The notes: generated from the letters alone by a model not told the origin. Positions 33,226-42,108 are shown, counted from the first letter of the stretch. The stretch is 64,000 nucleotides of DNA from Cognatishimia sp. SS12 (GCF_028369055.1 NZ_JAQNCZ010000004.1:370995-434994), one strand, 5' to 3'. A program made the numbers and translations.

Positions 33226-35556
33226 TTATGCCCGCGCTCTTTCGCGGCGCGGATCGATAAAGGGAATGTCAGTGACCGTGCCAGACAGACGCTTTATGTG
33301 TCCGTCCATCTGACCAACTTCGAGCGTTGTGCCGGTGTCGGCGTACTCCACCGCAAGGCGCACTATGGCAATGGGCTTCTCCAGCGTTGGAGAGCGGGTG
33401 GCCGATGTGACCACACCCACCGGGCGCTCTCCTGCATAGACATGGGCGCCATGGGCGGGCACGTCATTTGCGTCAAAAATCATGCCTTTTAAGACGCGCC
33501 GCGGTGCGGCTGCGTTGCGTTCCAACGCGGCTTTCCCGACAAAATCAGCCTTTTTTAGATCAACGGCAAAGCCCAGACCGGCCTCATAGGCGTCAACGTC
33601 CGGTGTGAATTCTGCGCCAGCCGCCGCGAGCCCAGCTTCAATACGAATGGTTTCCAGTGCATGGCCGCCCATGGGCTGAATGCCAAATTCCGCCCCCGCC
33701 TCCATCAGCGCATCCCAGAGCGCCACCGCATCGGATTTGGCACAGAAAAGCTCATAGCCCAGCTCGCCTGTGTAGCCGGAGCGCGACAGCATGAAAGGAA
33801 TACCGTCGCGATCATGCAGCCGCGCAATGGTGACGCCGAACCATTTGACCTGATCAAGCTGCGGGACATGCGGCTGAGTAAAGACGATTTTGCGCAGCAG
33901 ATCGCGCGAACGCGGCCCCTGCAAGGCAAGATTGGGCAGGGAGGCGCGCATTTCGTGGATGCGCACATCCAGACCTTCGGACAGATCCTTGAGCTGCCGC
34001 CCGGATTCTTCGGAGCCGCAGAACCAGCGGAATAGTTCGGGGGCAAGACGAAACAGCGTGCCATCGTCGATCACCGCGCCTTGCGCATCACACATCAACG
34101 TATAGGTGCCCCGCCATTGCGACAGCTTGGCGACATCCCGCGTCAGCGCCTTTTGCAACAGGATCTCTGCATCGGGGCCAATCACGTCATATTTGCGCAG
34201 GCTGCTCATGTCCTGCAGGGTCACGGTATTGCGACACGCCCAATATTCACCCAGCGTCCCGATACTGGGATAGGTGGTCGGCATCCACAGATCGCGCGCC
34301 GGCGCGAATTGGCTGGTCAGCTTGCTCGTACGGGGGTGAAACGCCGAGTTTTCGCTCATCGACATAAGCGCGTTTTCCTTTTCGCGATAGGCAATGGCAC
34401 GTTGGATCGGGGCATCGGCCTCATAGATCCGCACGTGCACGTCAGTTGGGTTCCACCCATTGATCGGATCAACATCATCCGGGCAGGCTGTGGACACGCA
34501 GGTCAGATCGTCCATGGCCTGCATCGCGACATAGTCGCCGGCGCGGGACCAGGCCTCTTCCGAATAGAGGTGATTGTCAGACCGCTCGATCCAAGAATTG
34601 AAGAAAAAGTTGATTGCGGGCCAGGCCGACCGACGGGCAACGCCATAGGGGGCAAGCGCGGCAGAGATATTGTCAGAGCAATTCACATGACCGGGAAAGC
34701 CGCGCTCTTCATAGCCACGGGCCGTGCAGGCCAATGCAAAAGTATCATGCCGCCCAACCGTGTCCTGCACCACATTCAGCAGCGGGCGCATCTCGGAATC
34801 GTAAAACTTGTCAAACAAGCCCGGCCCCGGATAGGCGCGGCCCACCATGGTGCGCGTCACGGTGCTGTCGATACACTGTTCCTGCCCCGCATCCAGACCA
34901 CGAGTGCGAAACGCCATGAAATCGGAACACTGCTGCCCGGCAACGTCGATCACTTGCACCACTTCCCCCTTGCGCAGCGCATAGGCCTGCGCCGTGGCCC
35001 GTGGGATGGTGAATTCGTCGCGTATTTTTCCAAGCGGCGGCGGCAAAAGCAAATTTGCCGGAGACGCCGGTTTCAAGTTGAGCTGAAAGCACCCGGTGCC
35101 AGTGCCCAGAACGTGCGCGCCGCGCTCAGCCGGATTGATCACCCAGAGCGTACAGGCCGCTTTGGCCGACAGCACCAACAGCGCGTCTTCTGAGGTCACG
35201 TCACAGACATCAAGCGATGACACCGTGCCGCCCTGGGCCGCCGCCCAGCCCACCATCGGGCCCATGTCAAACGCTTGAGCATTCAAGGTACCGCCCGCAG
35301 GCAAGCCCAAGTCACCCAAGGCCGACCGACCGTCCGCCCCCACCGCCAACAGCTGGGGCCGCATGCTGCTGGACAACCCCACTAAGCTGAGCGTGTCCCC
35401 TGATTTGATGTCAACTTTGACCGCTTTGCGCGGGTCCACCCGCCAGCTTTGGGCGGGATGCGGGGCAGACAACCCGGGAAAGCGTCTGCCCCGGCGTGGT
35501 TCCAACCCGTTTTGAAACGTGTTGAGGAGTGAAGCCACCATGCGAATTTCATCCAT
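33226..35556 (-). CDS. DUF1989 - GcvT (aminomethyltransferase/demethylase) fusion protein
   Basis: The 776-residue protein joins two domains. The N-terminal part (about 165-375) is DUF1989-like, with VVQVIDVAGQQCSDFMAF, DTVGRHDTFALACTARG and HVNCSDNISAALAPYGV. The C-terminal part (about 400-776) is the GcvT family: LRKYDVIGPDAEILLQKALTRDV, LSRSGYTGELGYELF, GGHALETIRIEAG, and a barrel end with VGVVTSATRSPTLEKPIA. GcvT relatives move one-carbon units from N- or S-methyl groups to tetrahydrofolate (for example DmdA). It is first in an operon with a betaine-type importer. The start codon overlaps a LacI-type operator and no ribosome-binding site is seen; a Met five codons inside is the alternative. 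Confidence 0.82.
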   Translation of the reverse strand: MDEIRMVASLLNTFQNGLEPRRGRRFPGLSAPHPAQSWRVDPRKAVKVDIKSGDTLSLVGLSSSMRPQLLAVGADGRSALGDLGLPAGGTLNAQAFDMGPMVGWAAAQGGTVSSLDVCDVTSEDALLVLSAKAACTLWVINPAERGAHVLGTGTGCFQLNLKPASPANLLLPPPLGKIRDEFTIPRATAQAYALRKGEVVQVIDVAGQQCSDFMAFRTRGLDAGQEQCIDSTVTRTMVGRAYPGPGLFDKFYDSEMRPLLNVVQDTVGRHDTFALACTARGYEERGFPGHVNCSDNISAALAPYGVARRSAWPAINFFFNSWIERSDNHLYSEEAWSRAGDYVAMQAMDDLTCVSTACPDDVDPINGWNPTDVHVRIYEADAPIQRAIAYREKENALMSMSENSAFHPRTSKLTSQFAPARDLWMPTTYPSIGTLGEYWACRNTVTLQDMSSLRKYDVIGPDAEILLQKALTRDVAKLSQWRGTYTLMCDAQGAVIDDGTLFRLAPELFRWFCGSEESGRQLKDLSEGLDVRIHEMRASLPNLALQGPRSRDLLRKIVFTQPHVPQLDQVKWFGVTIARLHDRDGIPFMLSRSGYTGELGYELFCAKSDAVALWDALMEAGAEFGIQPMGGHALETIRIEAGLAAAGAEFTPDVDAYEAGLGFAVDLKKADFVGKAALERNAAAPRRVLKGMIFDANDVPAHGAHVYAGERPVGVVTSATRSPTLEKPIAIVRLAVEYADTGTTLEVGQMDGHIKRLSGTVTDIPFIDPRRERARA

Positions 35557-35600
35557 GTAAACGTTTACATTCGTGATTTATGAAGGTGTAAACGTTTACA
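35556..35600. promoter_or_regulatory. Twin LacI-type operators
   Basis: The perfect palindrome TGTAAACGTTTACA occurs at 35556-35569 and again at 35587-35600, 31 bp apart centre to centre, about three helical turns. On the minus strand a TTGACA box lies just upstream of the second copy with a CATAAAT region about 18 nt further on, so one operator lies between -35 and -10 and the other covers the start codon of the fusion gene. The divergent LacI-family gene begins beside the second copy. Confidence 0.8.
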
Positions 35601-35646
35601 TATGTCAACAGTTTTATTCTCCCGACAAACCTGTCATGACTGTCTC

Positions 35647-36666
35647 ATGACGTTTCGAAGAAAAACTGCACAGCGAAGTGGCGTAACAATAAAGGACGTG
35701 GCACGGGCCGCGGGCGTGTCAGACGCCACGGTGTCACGCGCGCTCAATCGACCTGATGACGTGTCCGAAAAGACTCGCAAGCTGATCGAGGCAGCCATCG
35801 CCCAAGTGTCCTATGTCCCCAACCCCATCGCCCGCGCCATGAAGTCGGGCCGCACCTATACGATCGGGGCGTTGATACCGACATTGGACCATGCGATTTT
35901 CGCAAAATTTATCAGCTCCCTAGAGGCTGAGCTCGACAAAGAAGGCTATAGTTTGGTTGTGGCCGTCACCGATGCGGACCCCGACCTTGAAACCCATAAG
36001 GCGCAGAAGCTGATTGATATGGGCATCGAAGGGCTGGTTGTGTCGGGCTTGGCGCACAATAACGCGCTCATCGAAAAGGCTAACCGGTTCCACATACCGC
36101 TGGTGGCCACGTCGTATTACGAACCCGACGCCCAATTGCCCACCATAGGCTATGACAATTCAGCGACGGCGCAGATGGGGCTGCAATTCTTGGCCGATCT
36201 CGGTCATCAAAAGATCCTGATTCTACATGGCCCCACCGCGAACAACGACCGCACGCTGTCGCGAATCGAAGGGCTGAAGGCGCAGCGTGGCACCGCAAAC
36301 CTCGAATTTATTGAAACAACGCTGGACCTGGAAGGGGCCGAGCGCGCGTTGGCCCCAAACCCCTTAGAGGCCAGCGCCATCTTTTGCATGTCCGACATTC
36401 TGGCCATTGGCGCGCTCTTTCATTTGCAAAGGCGCGGCCTGCGCGTGCCTGACGAGATGTCGCTCATGGGGTTTGACGATCTGGAATTTTCCGCCCACAC
36501 CAACCCACCCTTGACCACGATACATCTGCCGATCGTCGAGATGGGACAGCGCAGTGCCCAAGAAATCTGCGCCTTTCTGCGCGGAGACAGGGACATCACC
36601 GCAGCAGAGCTGATGCCAGAGATCATCACCCGCGGCTCCACCCGCCGCGCGGAAGAGCCAAGCTGA
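35647..36666 (+). CDS. LacI-family transcriptional regulator
   Basis: The protein has the LacI helix-turn-helix (VTIKDVARAAGVSDATVSRA) near its N-terminus and the hinge region, then a periplasmic-binding-protein-like ligand domain (TIGALIPTLDHAIFAKFISSLE, DMGIEGLVVSGL, IFCMSDILAIGAL, GFDDLEFSAHTNPPLTTI). From the ATG at 35647 it is 339 residues; an in-frame ATG at 35602, directly after an operator, would add 15. Neither has a clear ribosome-binding site. It is divergent from the DUF1989-GcvT/proXVW operon and surely its regulator, probably autoregulated through the shared operators. Confidence 0.88.
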   Translation: MTFRRKTAQRSGVTIKDVARAAGVSDATVSRALNRPDDVSEKTRKLIEAAIAQVSYVPNPIARAMKSGRTYTIGALIPTLDHAIFAKFISSLEAELDKEGYSLVVAVTDADPDLETHKAQKLIDMGIEGLVVSGLAHNNALIEKANRFHIPLVATSYYEPDAQLPTIGYDNSATAQMGLQFLADLGHQKILILHGPTANNDRTLSRIEGLKAQRGTANLEFIETTLDLEGAERALAPNPLEASAIFCMSDILAIGALFHLQRRGLRVPDEMSLMGFDDLEFSAHTNPPLTTIHLPIVEMGQRSAQEICAFLRGDRDITAAELMPEIITRGSTRRAEEPS

Positions 36667-36678
36667 GTGTAAGCAGAC

Positions 36679-37437
36679 CTAAAAGCGCTGCAGTGCGACG
36701 CCACCAGCCAAAAGCGCCGCGCGCACCTGCCGGGCGATGTCCACCGCTTCTGGCGTGTCGCCATGCAGGCAGATCGTGTCAATCCGCGTCGCGATTTGTG
36801 TGCCGCTTTCGGCGATGATCGCCCCGGCCTTCACCATATCGGCCGTGCGCTGCCCGGCCTGTTTGGCGTCATGGATCACGGCCCCCGGCAAGGCGCGATC
36901 CACCAGTGTGGCATCGTCATTATAGGCGCGATCTGCAAAAATCTCGCAGGCCATGGCGCAGCCCAGAGTCTCCGCCGCGCGGTGCTGCGCTGTTCCGGCC
37001 AGCACCATGATGATGAGATCGGGCGCAACTGAAAGGGCCGCCTCATAACATGCCCGCGCCATGTCCTGATCTTCGGACGCCATATTGGCCATCGCGCCAT
37101 GCAGTTTCAGGTGCCGCACCTCGGTCCCGGCTGCGCGTGCCATGGCCTGCGCTGCGCCGATCTGATAGCGCACCAGGTTCTGCAGCGACTCGCGCCCAAA
37201 ACTCATCCGCTGACGCCCAAAGCCATGCAGATCAGGAAAGCCGGGATGCGCCCCAATGCCGACGCCCCGCTCTGCCGCCAACTGCATCGTGCGGGCCATC
37301 ACATCCCAATCGCCGGCATGAAACCCGCAGGCGATATTGGCCGAGGTCACGATGTCCAAAAGCGCCGCGTCATTGCCCTTGGTCCAGGAGCCATAGCTTT
37401 CTCCCATGTCGGCATTCAGGTCTATGGTCGCGCTCAT
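36679..37437 (-). CDS. pxpA: 5-oxoprolinase subunit A (LamB/YcsF family)
   Basis: The 252-residue protein begins with the YcsF signature IDLNADMGESYG and has NIACGFHAGD, GAHPGFPDLHGFGR, VRHLKLHGAMANM and EIFADRAYNDDATLVDR. With PxpB and PxpC it forms the ATP-dependent 5-oxoprolinase that opens pyroglutamate to glutamate. It is the last of the pxpB-pxpC-pxpA run, 12 nt after pxpC, behind a TRAP transporter. GGAGAGTG precedes the ATG. Confidence 0.92.
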   Translation of the reverse strand: MSATIDLNADMGESYGSWTKGNDAALLDIVTSANIACGFHAGDWDVMARTMQLAAERGVGIGAHPGFPDLHGFGRQRMSFGRESLQNLVRYQIGAAQAMARAAGTEVRHLKLHGAMANMASEDQDMARACYEAALSVAPDLIIMVLAGTAQHRAAETLGCAMACEIFADRAYNDDATLVDRALPGAVIHDAKQAGQRTADMVKAGAIIAESGTQIATRIDTICLHGDTPEAVDIARQVRAALLAGGVALQRF

Positions 37438-37449
37438 GTCACTCTCCGA

Positions 37450-38460
37450 TCATTCAAATTCGTCACCGGCAATCATACCGCTGATCAGGTTATAGGACAG
37501 CAGGTTACTCATCCGGTGGGGGTCTCGGATCAAGGGGCGCAGTTGGCTGCGCAGGTCCTTGCGCCGCGCTGCCTCGGCGCGCTCCAGCGCCACGGCCTCC
37601 TCCAATGACACAAAGGCAAAGCGCAAGCTGCCCCCGGCCGGGGTCTGCGCCACGCGCGGCAGATCACAGGGCAGCACGGTGCCAATACGCGGATACCCCC
37701 CAATGGTCTGGCATTCCGACATTAGGACAAAAGGCGTGCCATCGCCGGTGATCTGGATATCGCCGGGCATGATCACTTCTGACAGCACATTGCGCCCATC
37801 CGGCGGGGCAAACCCGCCCTCGGGCGGAGTAAGCCGCACGCCCATGCGGTTGGCACGTGCATCACGTTTAAAATGCGTGGCCGCAAAACGGGCCTGCTCT
37901 TGTTCTGAAAACAACGCGGTCTGAAAACTGGCGACAATGCGGATTGTGCCGCCTTCAAACCGATCGTCCTGCGCCAAAAGCTCCCCCGTGCCTTGCCCGC
38001 CATCGGGGCCAATCGGCAGCGTGTCACCGGCGGCCAAAACCTTGCCGATCCCCGCCGACAGATGCGTTGCGGCAGAGCCGAGCGCGCGTGGTCCATCCAC
38101 GCCGCCACCCAGATGCAGATAGCCATAGCTGCCCATGCGACAGCCCCCTATGCTGAGGCGGGTGCCCGCGCTCAGCAGATGGCTGGCGTTCCAGGTCAGC
38201 TCCTGCCCATCAGCGACGGCGCGCATCGGGGCCCCGGTCAAGGCAATGCGGCAATCGGTATTGACGGAAAATGCGCCGCCCATGCCCATCATCTCGATGA
38301 CCGGCAGCTCTGGCGATTGGCGCAGCAGCGCCGCCCCCTCAAAGATCGCAAGACGATCAGCGGCCCCGCCGCGCGAAATTCCGGCATCCAAAAGCCCGCT
38401 GCGCCCCAGATCCTGCACGCTCATCGCGGGACCGGCGCTGTGAATGGTCAAACTTGTCAT
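37450..38460 (-). CDS. pxpC: 5-oxoprolinase subunit C (biotin-dependent carboxyltransferase family)
   Basis: The 336-residue protein has the PxpC/urea-amidolyase-2 pattern: SVQDLGRSGLLDAGISRGGAAD, NCRIALTGAP-type segment, SYGYLHLGGGVDGPRALGS, GMRLTPP-type GVRLTPPEGG, and the segment GGYPRIGTVLPCDLPRVAQ. It partners PxpB in the kinase/hydrolase step of 5-oxoproline cleavage. The ATG overlaps the pxpB stop by 4 nt, showing translational coupling. Confidence 0.9.
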   Translation of the reverse strand: MTSLTIHSAGPAMSVQDLGRSGLLDAGISRGGAADRLAIFEGAALLRQSPELPVIEMMGMGGAFSVNTDCRIALTGAPMRAVADGQELTWNASHLLSAGTRLSIGGCRMGSYGYLHLGGGVDGPRALGSAATHLSAGIGKVLAAGDTLPIGPDGGQGTGELLAQDDRFEGGTIRIVASFQTALFSEQEQARFAATHFKRDARANRMGVRLTPPEGGFAPPDGRNVLSEVIMPGDIQITGDGTPFVLMSECQTIGGYPRIGTVLPCDLPRVAQTPAGGSLRFAFVSLEEAVALERAEAARRKDLRSQLRPLIRDPHRMSNLLSYNLISGMIAGDEFE

Positions 38461-39200
38461 GGCCTGATCCGTTCTGATGTTGCGCCGCCCAGCGGGTCAC
38501 GGCGCATGTTTTGCAGCGCCTCGGGCGTGGTTTGAAAAAATTGCACCTCGTCCCCGGCGCGCAGCACAAAAGGGTCCGCCGCCTCTGGCTGAAAGAGTTT
38601 GATCGCAGTCTGCCCAACGTGCCGCCAGCCGGTGGGCGTGCTGACAGAAAACAACACCAATTGCCGGATCGCGACCACCAGCGCGCCTTCGGGCACACGG
38701 TCGGTCAACTGGCTTTGGCGCGGAATGTCCCAAGCTTCCGGCAGCTCCCCCAGATAAGGCTGGCCCGGCGCGAAGCCGATGGTTTCCACCCGCACCCGCG
38801 CCTGAGACAAGGATGCGATCGCCTCCGCCACGCTCAGCCCTGCGGCGGCGGCGGCCTCTTCAAGTTGCGGCGCAGCTTTGGTGCCAAATACCGTCGGCAC
38901 CCGCCAAAAACGTCGCCCCGCTGGAAGCGCTGCCTCATACCAGCGGCGCGTTGCCAAGAGCCGCGTGAGCCGCGAACTCAGTTCCGCATGTGAGATATGC
39001 AGAGGATCAAAGCGCAGCAAGACGGACACCAAGGAAGAGGACACCTCTTCCACCCCGTCCCACGCCTCTGCCACCACAGCAGCGCGAAAGGCCAAAGCAG
39101 CGCGATTGCCCGGTTCGCTGAGCGTGCTGTCAAAGCTGACCAGCAGCCCGGTCACGCCCGCAGGCATCACGCGGGGAAAGTCGGATTGTGCTCGGCTCAT
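38457..39200 (-). CDS. pxpB: 5-oxoprolinase subunit B (allophanate hydrolase subunit 1 family)
   Basis: The 247-residue protein has the KipI/PxpB pattern: an N-terminal strand region (GVTGLLVSFDSTLS), the PTVFGTKAAPQLEEAAAAAGLS segment where family members have the Y/F-GG-x-GPDL motif (here degenerate as FGTKAAPQLE), GFAPGQPYLGELP, and STPTGWRHVGQTAIKLF. The changed motif is noted but the C-terminal signature is intact. It is 4 nt after the TRAP dctM gene, so transport and hydrolysis genes are one operon. Confidence 0.88.
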   Translation of the reverse strand: MSRAQSDFPRVMPAGVTGLLVSFDSTLSEPGNRAALAFRAAVVAEAWDGVEEVSSSLVSVLLRFDPLHISHAELSSRLTRLLATRRWYEAALPAGRRFWRVPTVFGTKAAPQLEEAAAAAGLSVAEAIASLSQARVRVETIGFAPGQPYLGELPEAWDIPRQSQLTDRVPEGALVVAIRQLVLFSVSTPTGWRHVGQTAIKLFQPEAADPFVLRAGDEVQFFQTTPEALQNMRRDPLGGATSERIRP

Positions 39201-39204
39201 GGTC

Positions 39205-40500
39205 TTACATCTGCTCCGGCAGATAGGTCACAATGGATGGGAACAGGGTGATCACCACCAGCGCCAAGATCATCAGAAAGAAGAACGGCAGCGCGGCGCG
39301 CGCAACGGTCAAGATATCACGCCCGGTGAGGGATTGGATGACAAAGAGGTTAAAGCCCACCGGCGGGGTGATCTGCGACATTTCCACCACGATCACCAGA
39401 AAGATGCCAAACCACAGTGGGTCAATCCCGGCCTGCAGCACCATGGGCATGATGACCGATGCCGTCAGAACCACAACCGAGATGCCATCCAGAAAACAGC
39501 CCATGATCACAAAGAACACCGTCAGCGCCGCCAGCAGTGTGAATGTCGACAGACCGAGCGCACCAATCCATTCAGCGAGAATGCGCGGGATGCCGGTGAA
39601 GCCCATAGCCACGGTCAAAAAGGACGCGCCCGCCAGGATGAAGGCAATCATACAAGAGGTCACGGTGGCGCTCATCAGCCCGTCGACAAAGCTTTTGCGC
39701 GTTAGCGTGCCAGAGCTCCAGGACAAGATCAGCGCGAGAATGACCCCCAGCGCCGCCGCATCGGTGGGTGACGCAATGCCCGCATAGATCGACCCGATAA
39801 CCCCAAGGATCAACAGCACCACCGGCAAAAGACGACGCGAGCGGCGCAGTTTTTCAACGAAGCTGACTTTCATGTCTTCGCGCGGCAGGCTGGCGCGGTT
39901 CACAAAGGCCCAGATGACCACATAGCCAACAAAAAGCGACACCAGCAGCACACCGGGTAAAACCCCCGCCACAAAGAGCCGTGCAATCGATTGTTCGGTC
40001 GCAACCCCATAGACGATCAGAATGATGGATGGCGGGATCAAGAGCCCCAGCGTGGCAGATCCGGCCAGGGTGCCAAGGATCAGCTTCTCAGGGTAGCCGC
40101 GTTTGGAGAGTTCCGGGATCGACAGTTTGCCAATGGTGGCAGCGGTTGCCGCCGAAGAGCCGGACACCGCAGCGAAAATGCCGCAGGCAAAGACATTCAC
40201 ATGCAAAAGCTGCCCGGGCAGCCGGTTCACCCATGGCGCAAGCCCTGTGAACATGTCTTCAGACAGGCGTGAGCGAAACAGGATCTCGCCCATCCAGATA
40301 AACAGCGGCAGCGCGGCCAAAGCCCAGGAATTGCTGTGGCCCCAGATCGTCGTGGCCATGACCAGGCCTATAGGCGCATCTGACAAAAGCGCCATGGCCG
40401 CAACGCCAACCCCGAGGAGGGAGAATGACACCCAAAGCCCGGCCCCCAGAAAAAGAAACAACAGAGCCAGAAGAATGATGGATAAAAGTGCAATCGACAT
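39205..40500 (-). CDS. dctM: TRAP transporter large permease of the pxp operon
   Basis: The 431-residue protein has the normal DctM length and 12 or so membrane helices, with LPLFIWMGEILFRSRLSEDMF, NVFACGIFAAVSGSSAATAATIG, LLIPPSIILIVYGVATEQSIA and ISQITPPVGFNLFVIQ-type motif (MSQITPPVGFNLFVIQSLTG). It is the channel subunit with dctQ and dctP upstream. Directly coupled to pxpBCA, it is predicted to import 5-oxoproline or a related cyclic amino acid. The start MSIALLSIIL replaces a longer frame without membrane character. Confidence 0.88.
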   Translation of the reverse strand: MSIALLSIILLALLFLFLGAGLWVSFSLLGVGVAAMALLSDAPIGLVMATTIWGHSNSWALAALPLFIWMGEILFRSRLSEDMFTGLAPWVNRLPGQLLHVNVFACGIFAAVSGSSAATAATIGKLSIPELSKRGYPEKLILGTLAGSATLGLLIPPSIILIVYGVATEQSIARLFVAGVLPGVLLVSLFVGYVVIWAFVNRASLPREDMKVSFVEKLRRSRRLLPVVLLILGVIGSIYAGIASPTDAAALGVILALILSWSSGTLTRKSFVDGLMSATVTSCMIAFILAGASFLTVAMGFTGIPRILAEWIGALGLSTFTLLAALTVFFVIMGCFLDGISVVVLTASVIMPMVLQAGIDPLWFGIFLVIVVEMSQITPPVGFNLFVIQSLTGRDILTVARAALPFFFLMILALVVITLFPSIVTYLPEQM

Positions 40501-40508
40501 GGTGTTTC

Positions 40509-41057
40509 CTATTCGCTCAGCAGGTTTTCGCCCTTGCCGTCCCAAGACGGCGCGCGTCCCTGCAGCAGAGCGACAATTTCATCGAGCAGCGCGAGGGTCA
40601 GCACCATCAGGCCAATCACAACAGGCAATTGCGGCAACCAAAGTGGCACAGAAATCATGCCGGAGCTTTGATCGCCAAACTCATAGGATTCATAAGCCAG
40701 CAGCGCCATGTACCAGCTGGCATAGCCACTCATGAGCAGGGCAATGGCCGTGACGGCGATTTCAGCCGCACGCGCCAAGCGCACCGGCAAGCGCCCGGTG
40801 ATCAGCGTCACGCGAATATGGCCGCCAACACGCAGCGTATAAGCCAGCGCCAGAAAGCTGGCCGCTGCAAGGAAAAATCCGGTGAAATCGGAATAAGATG
40901 GGATAGTCAGCCCAAGTCCACGCCCCGTGAGCGCGGCCGCGATTTTGTCAGCCAGGTTCAACACAACCTGTGCAGACACCAAAACCACAATTGCCAGGAT
41001 GAACAGCGCCGCCAGCGCCCCTGCCCCCTTGTAGATCATATCCAAACTGCGACGCAT
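40509..41057 (-). CDS. dctQ: TRAP transporter small permease of the pxp operon
   Basis: The 182-residue protein has four membrane helices and the DctQ motif LRVGGHIRVTLITGRLP. GGAGGGCAGGAT ahead of the ATG is a good ribosome-binding site and decides the start against an upstream extension. It lies between dctP and dctM; a perfect 10-bp stem-loop separates it from dctP. Confidence 0.87.
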   Translation of the reverse strand: MRRSLDMIYKGAGALAALFILAIVVLVSAQVVLNLADKIAAALTGRGLGLTIPSYSDFTGFFLAAASFLALAYTLRVGGHIRVTLITGRLPVRLARAAEIAVTAIALLMSGYASWYMALLAYESYEFGDQSSGMISVPLWLPQLPVVIGLMVLTLALLDEIVALLQGRAPSWDGKGENLLSE

Positions 41058-41080
41058 ATCCTGCCCTCCTCTGCAGAAAA

Positions 41081-41106
41081 CCGGACGCACATCGCCGTGC
41101 GTCCGG
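41081..41106. repeat. Stem-loop between dctP and dctQ of the pxp operon
   Basis: CCGGACGCAC (41081-41090) and GTGCGTCCGG (41097-41106) form a perfect 10-bp stem with a 6-nt loop, starting 8 nt after the dctP stop codon. No T-run follows on the minus strand, as at the other binding-protein genes. Confidence 0.7.
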
Positions 41107-41114
41107 TGCATGTT

Positions 41115-42086
41115 TTACGGCTGGTAGGCGTCCAGAATGGCTGCGCCCGCTTCGCCGGCTTCAGCTTTCCAGTTCTCCAGCATTTGCGCGCCGATATCGC
41201 GCAGCCCGGTCATCAGCTCTTCGGAAGGGGTGACAACGGTGATGCCGTTTTCCTGCAAAATGGCGACTTTCTCCGCCGTTTCTGCGCGGCTCATCTCCCA
41301 GCCGCGGGCTTCCGCCTCGGCTGCGGCCTGCAGAACAGCGGCCTGGGTTGCCTCGTCCAGCCGCTGGAATGCGCGCTTGTTGACCACAACGATATTCTTG
41401 GGAATCCAGGCCTGAATGTCGGTGTAGTGAGTCAGGAAATCCCACGCCTTTGAATTCGCGCCTGTCGAGGGTGAGGTGATCATCGCCTCAACCCGGCCGG
41501 TGCTGAAGGCCTGCGGAATATCGGGCACCTCGACCTGTGTTGGCGCGGCCCCTGCGAGGGCGGCGAACTCTTCCAAAGTTGCACTATAGGTGCGGAACTT
41601 CAGCCCGGCGAGGTCCTCTACTGTGTTGATTTCCTTGGTGGTATACAGGCCCTGCGGCGGCCAAGGCACCGCATAAAGCGCCATCAGACGCTGGCCATCC
41701 AGCAACTCATCAATGACGGGTTTTTGCGCCGCCCAGAGGCGTTCGGCTTCGTCATAGCTTGTTGCCAAAAATGGCAGGGAATCCAAACCGTAGGCTGGAT
41801 TGTCATTGGCCAGTAGCGAGAGGAAAAACTCCCCGGCGGGGACCTGACCGCTGCGCACGGCCTTGCTGATTTCGGCATGTTTGAACAATGAGCCAGCGGA
41901 ATGCACTTTGATTTCAAGTGCGCCATCCGTGGCGGCGGCGACGTCTTCGGCAAATTGATAGATGTTGGCCGTGTGGAACGTGGCATCCGGATATGGCGTC
42001 GGCATATCCCAGGATTCGGCCTGCGCTGTGAACGCAAGACTTGCCAACGCGAGGGCTGCGCCCCCGAACGTGTGCAGATTGAACAT
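41115..42086 (-). CDS. dctP: TRAP transporter binding protein of the pxp operon
   Basis: The 323-residue periplasmic protein starts with a signal peptide (MFNLHTFGGAALALASLAFTAQA). The DctP fold is seen in DGALEIKVHSAGSLFKHAEI, GLDSLPFLATSYDEAERLW, LAGLKFRTYSATLEEFAALAG, VEVPDIPQAFSTGRVEAMITSP and WIPKNIVVVNKRAFQRLD. The Arg in KFRTYS is the usual carboxylate-binding residue. Operon context predicts 5-oxoproline as ligand. AGGGAGGAAACA precedes the ATG. The longer frame upstream runs through the regulatory region and is rejected. Confidence 0.88.
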   Translation of the reverse strand: MFNLHTFGGAALALASLAFTAQAESWDMPTPYPDATFHTANIYQFAEDVAAATDGALEIKVHSAGSLFKHAEISKAVRSGQVPAGEFFLSLLANDNPAYGLDSLPFLATSYDEAERLWAAQKPVIDELLDGQRLMALYAVPWPPQGLYTTKEINTVEDLAGLKFRTYSATLEEFAALAGAAPTQVEVPDIPQAFSTGRVEAMITSPSTGANSKAWDFLTHYTDIQAWIPKNIVVVNKRAFQRLDEATQAAVLQAAAEAEARGWEMSRAETAEKVAILQENGITVVTPSEELMTGLRDIGAQMLENWKAEAGEAGAAILDAYQP

Positions 42087-42108
42087 TGTTTCCTCCCTAA
42101 ACAGTGAT

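Noticed and set aside
34081..35193. 370-residue plus-strand frame
   Set aside because: Antisense to the DUF1989-GcvT gene; no motifs.
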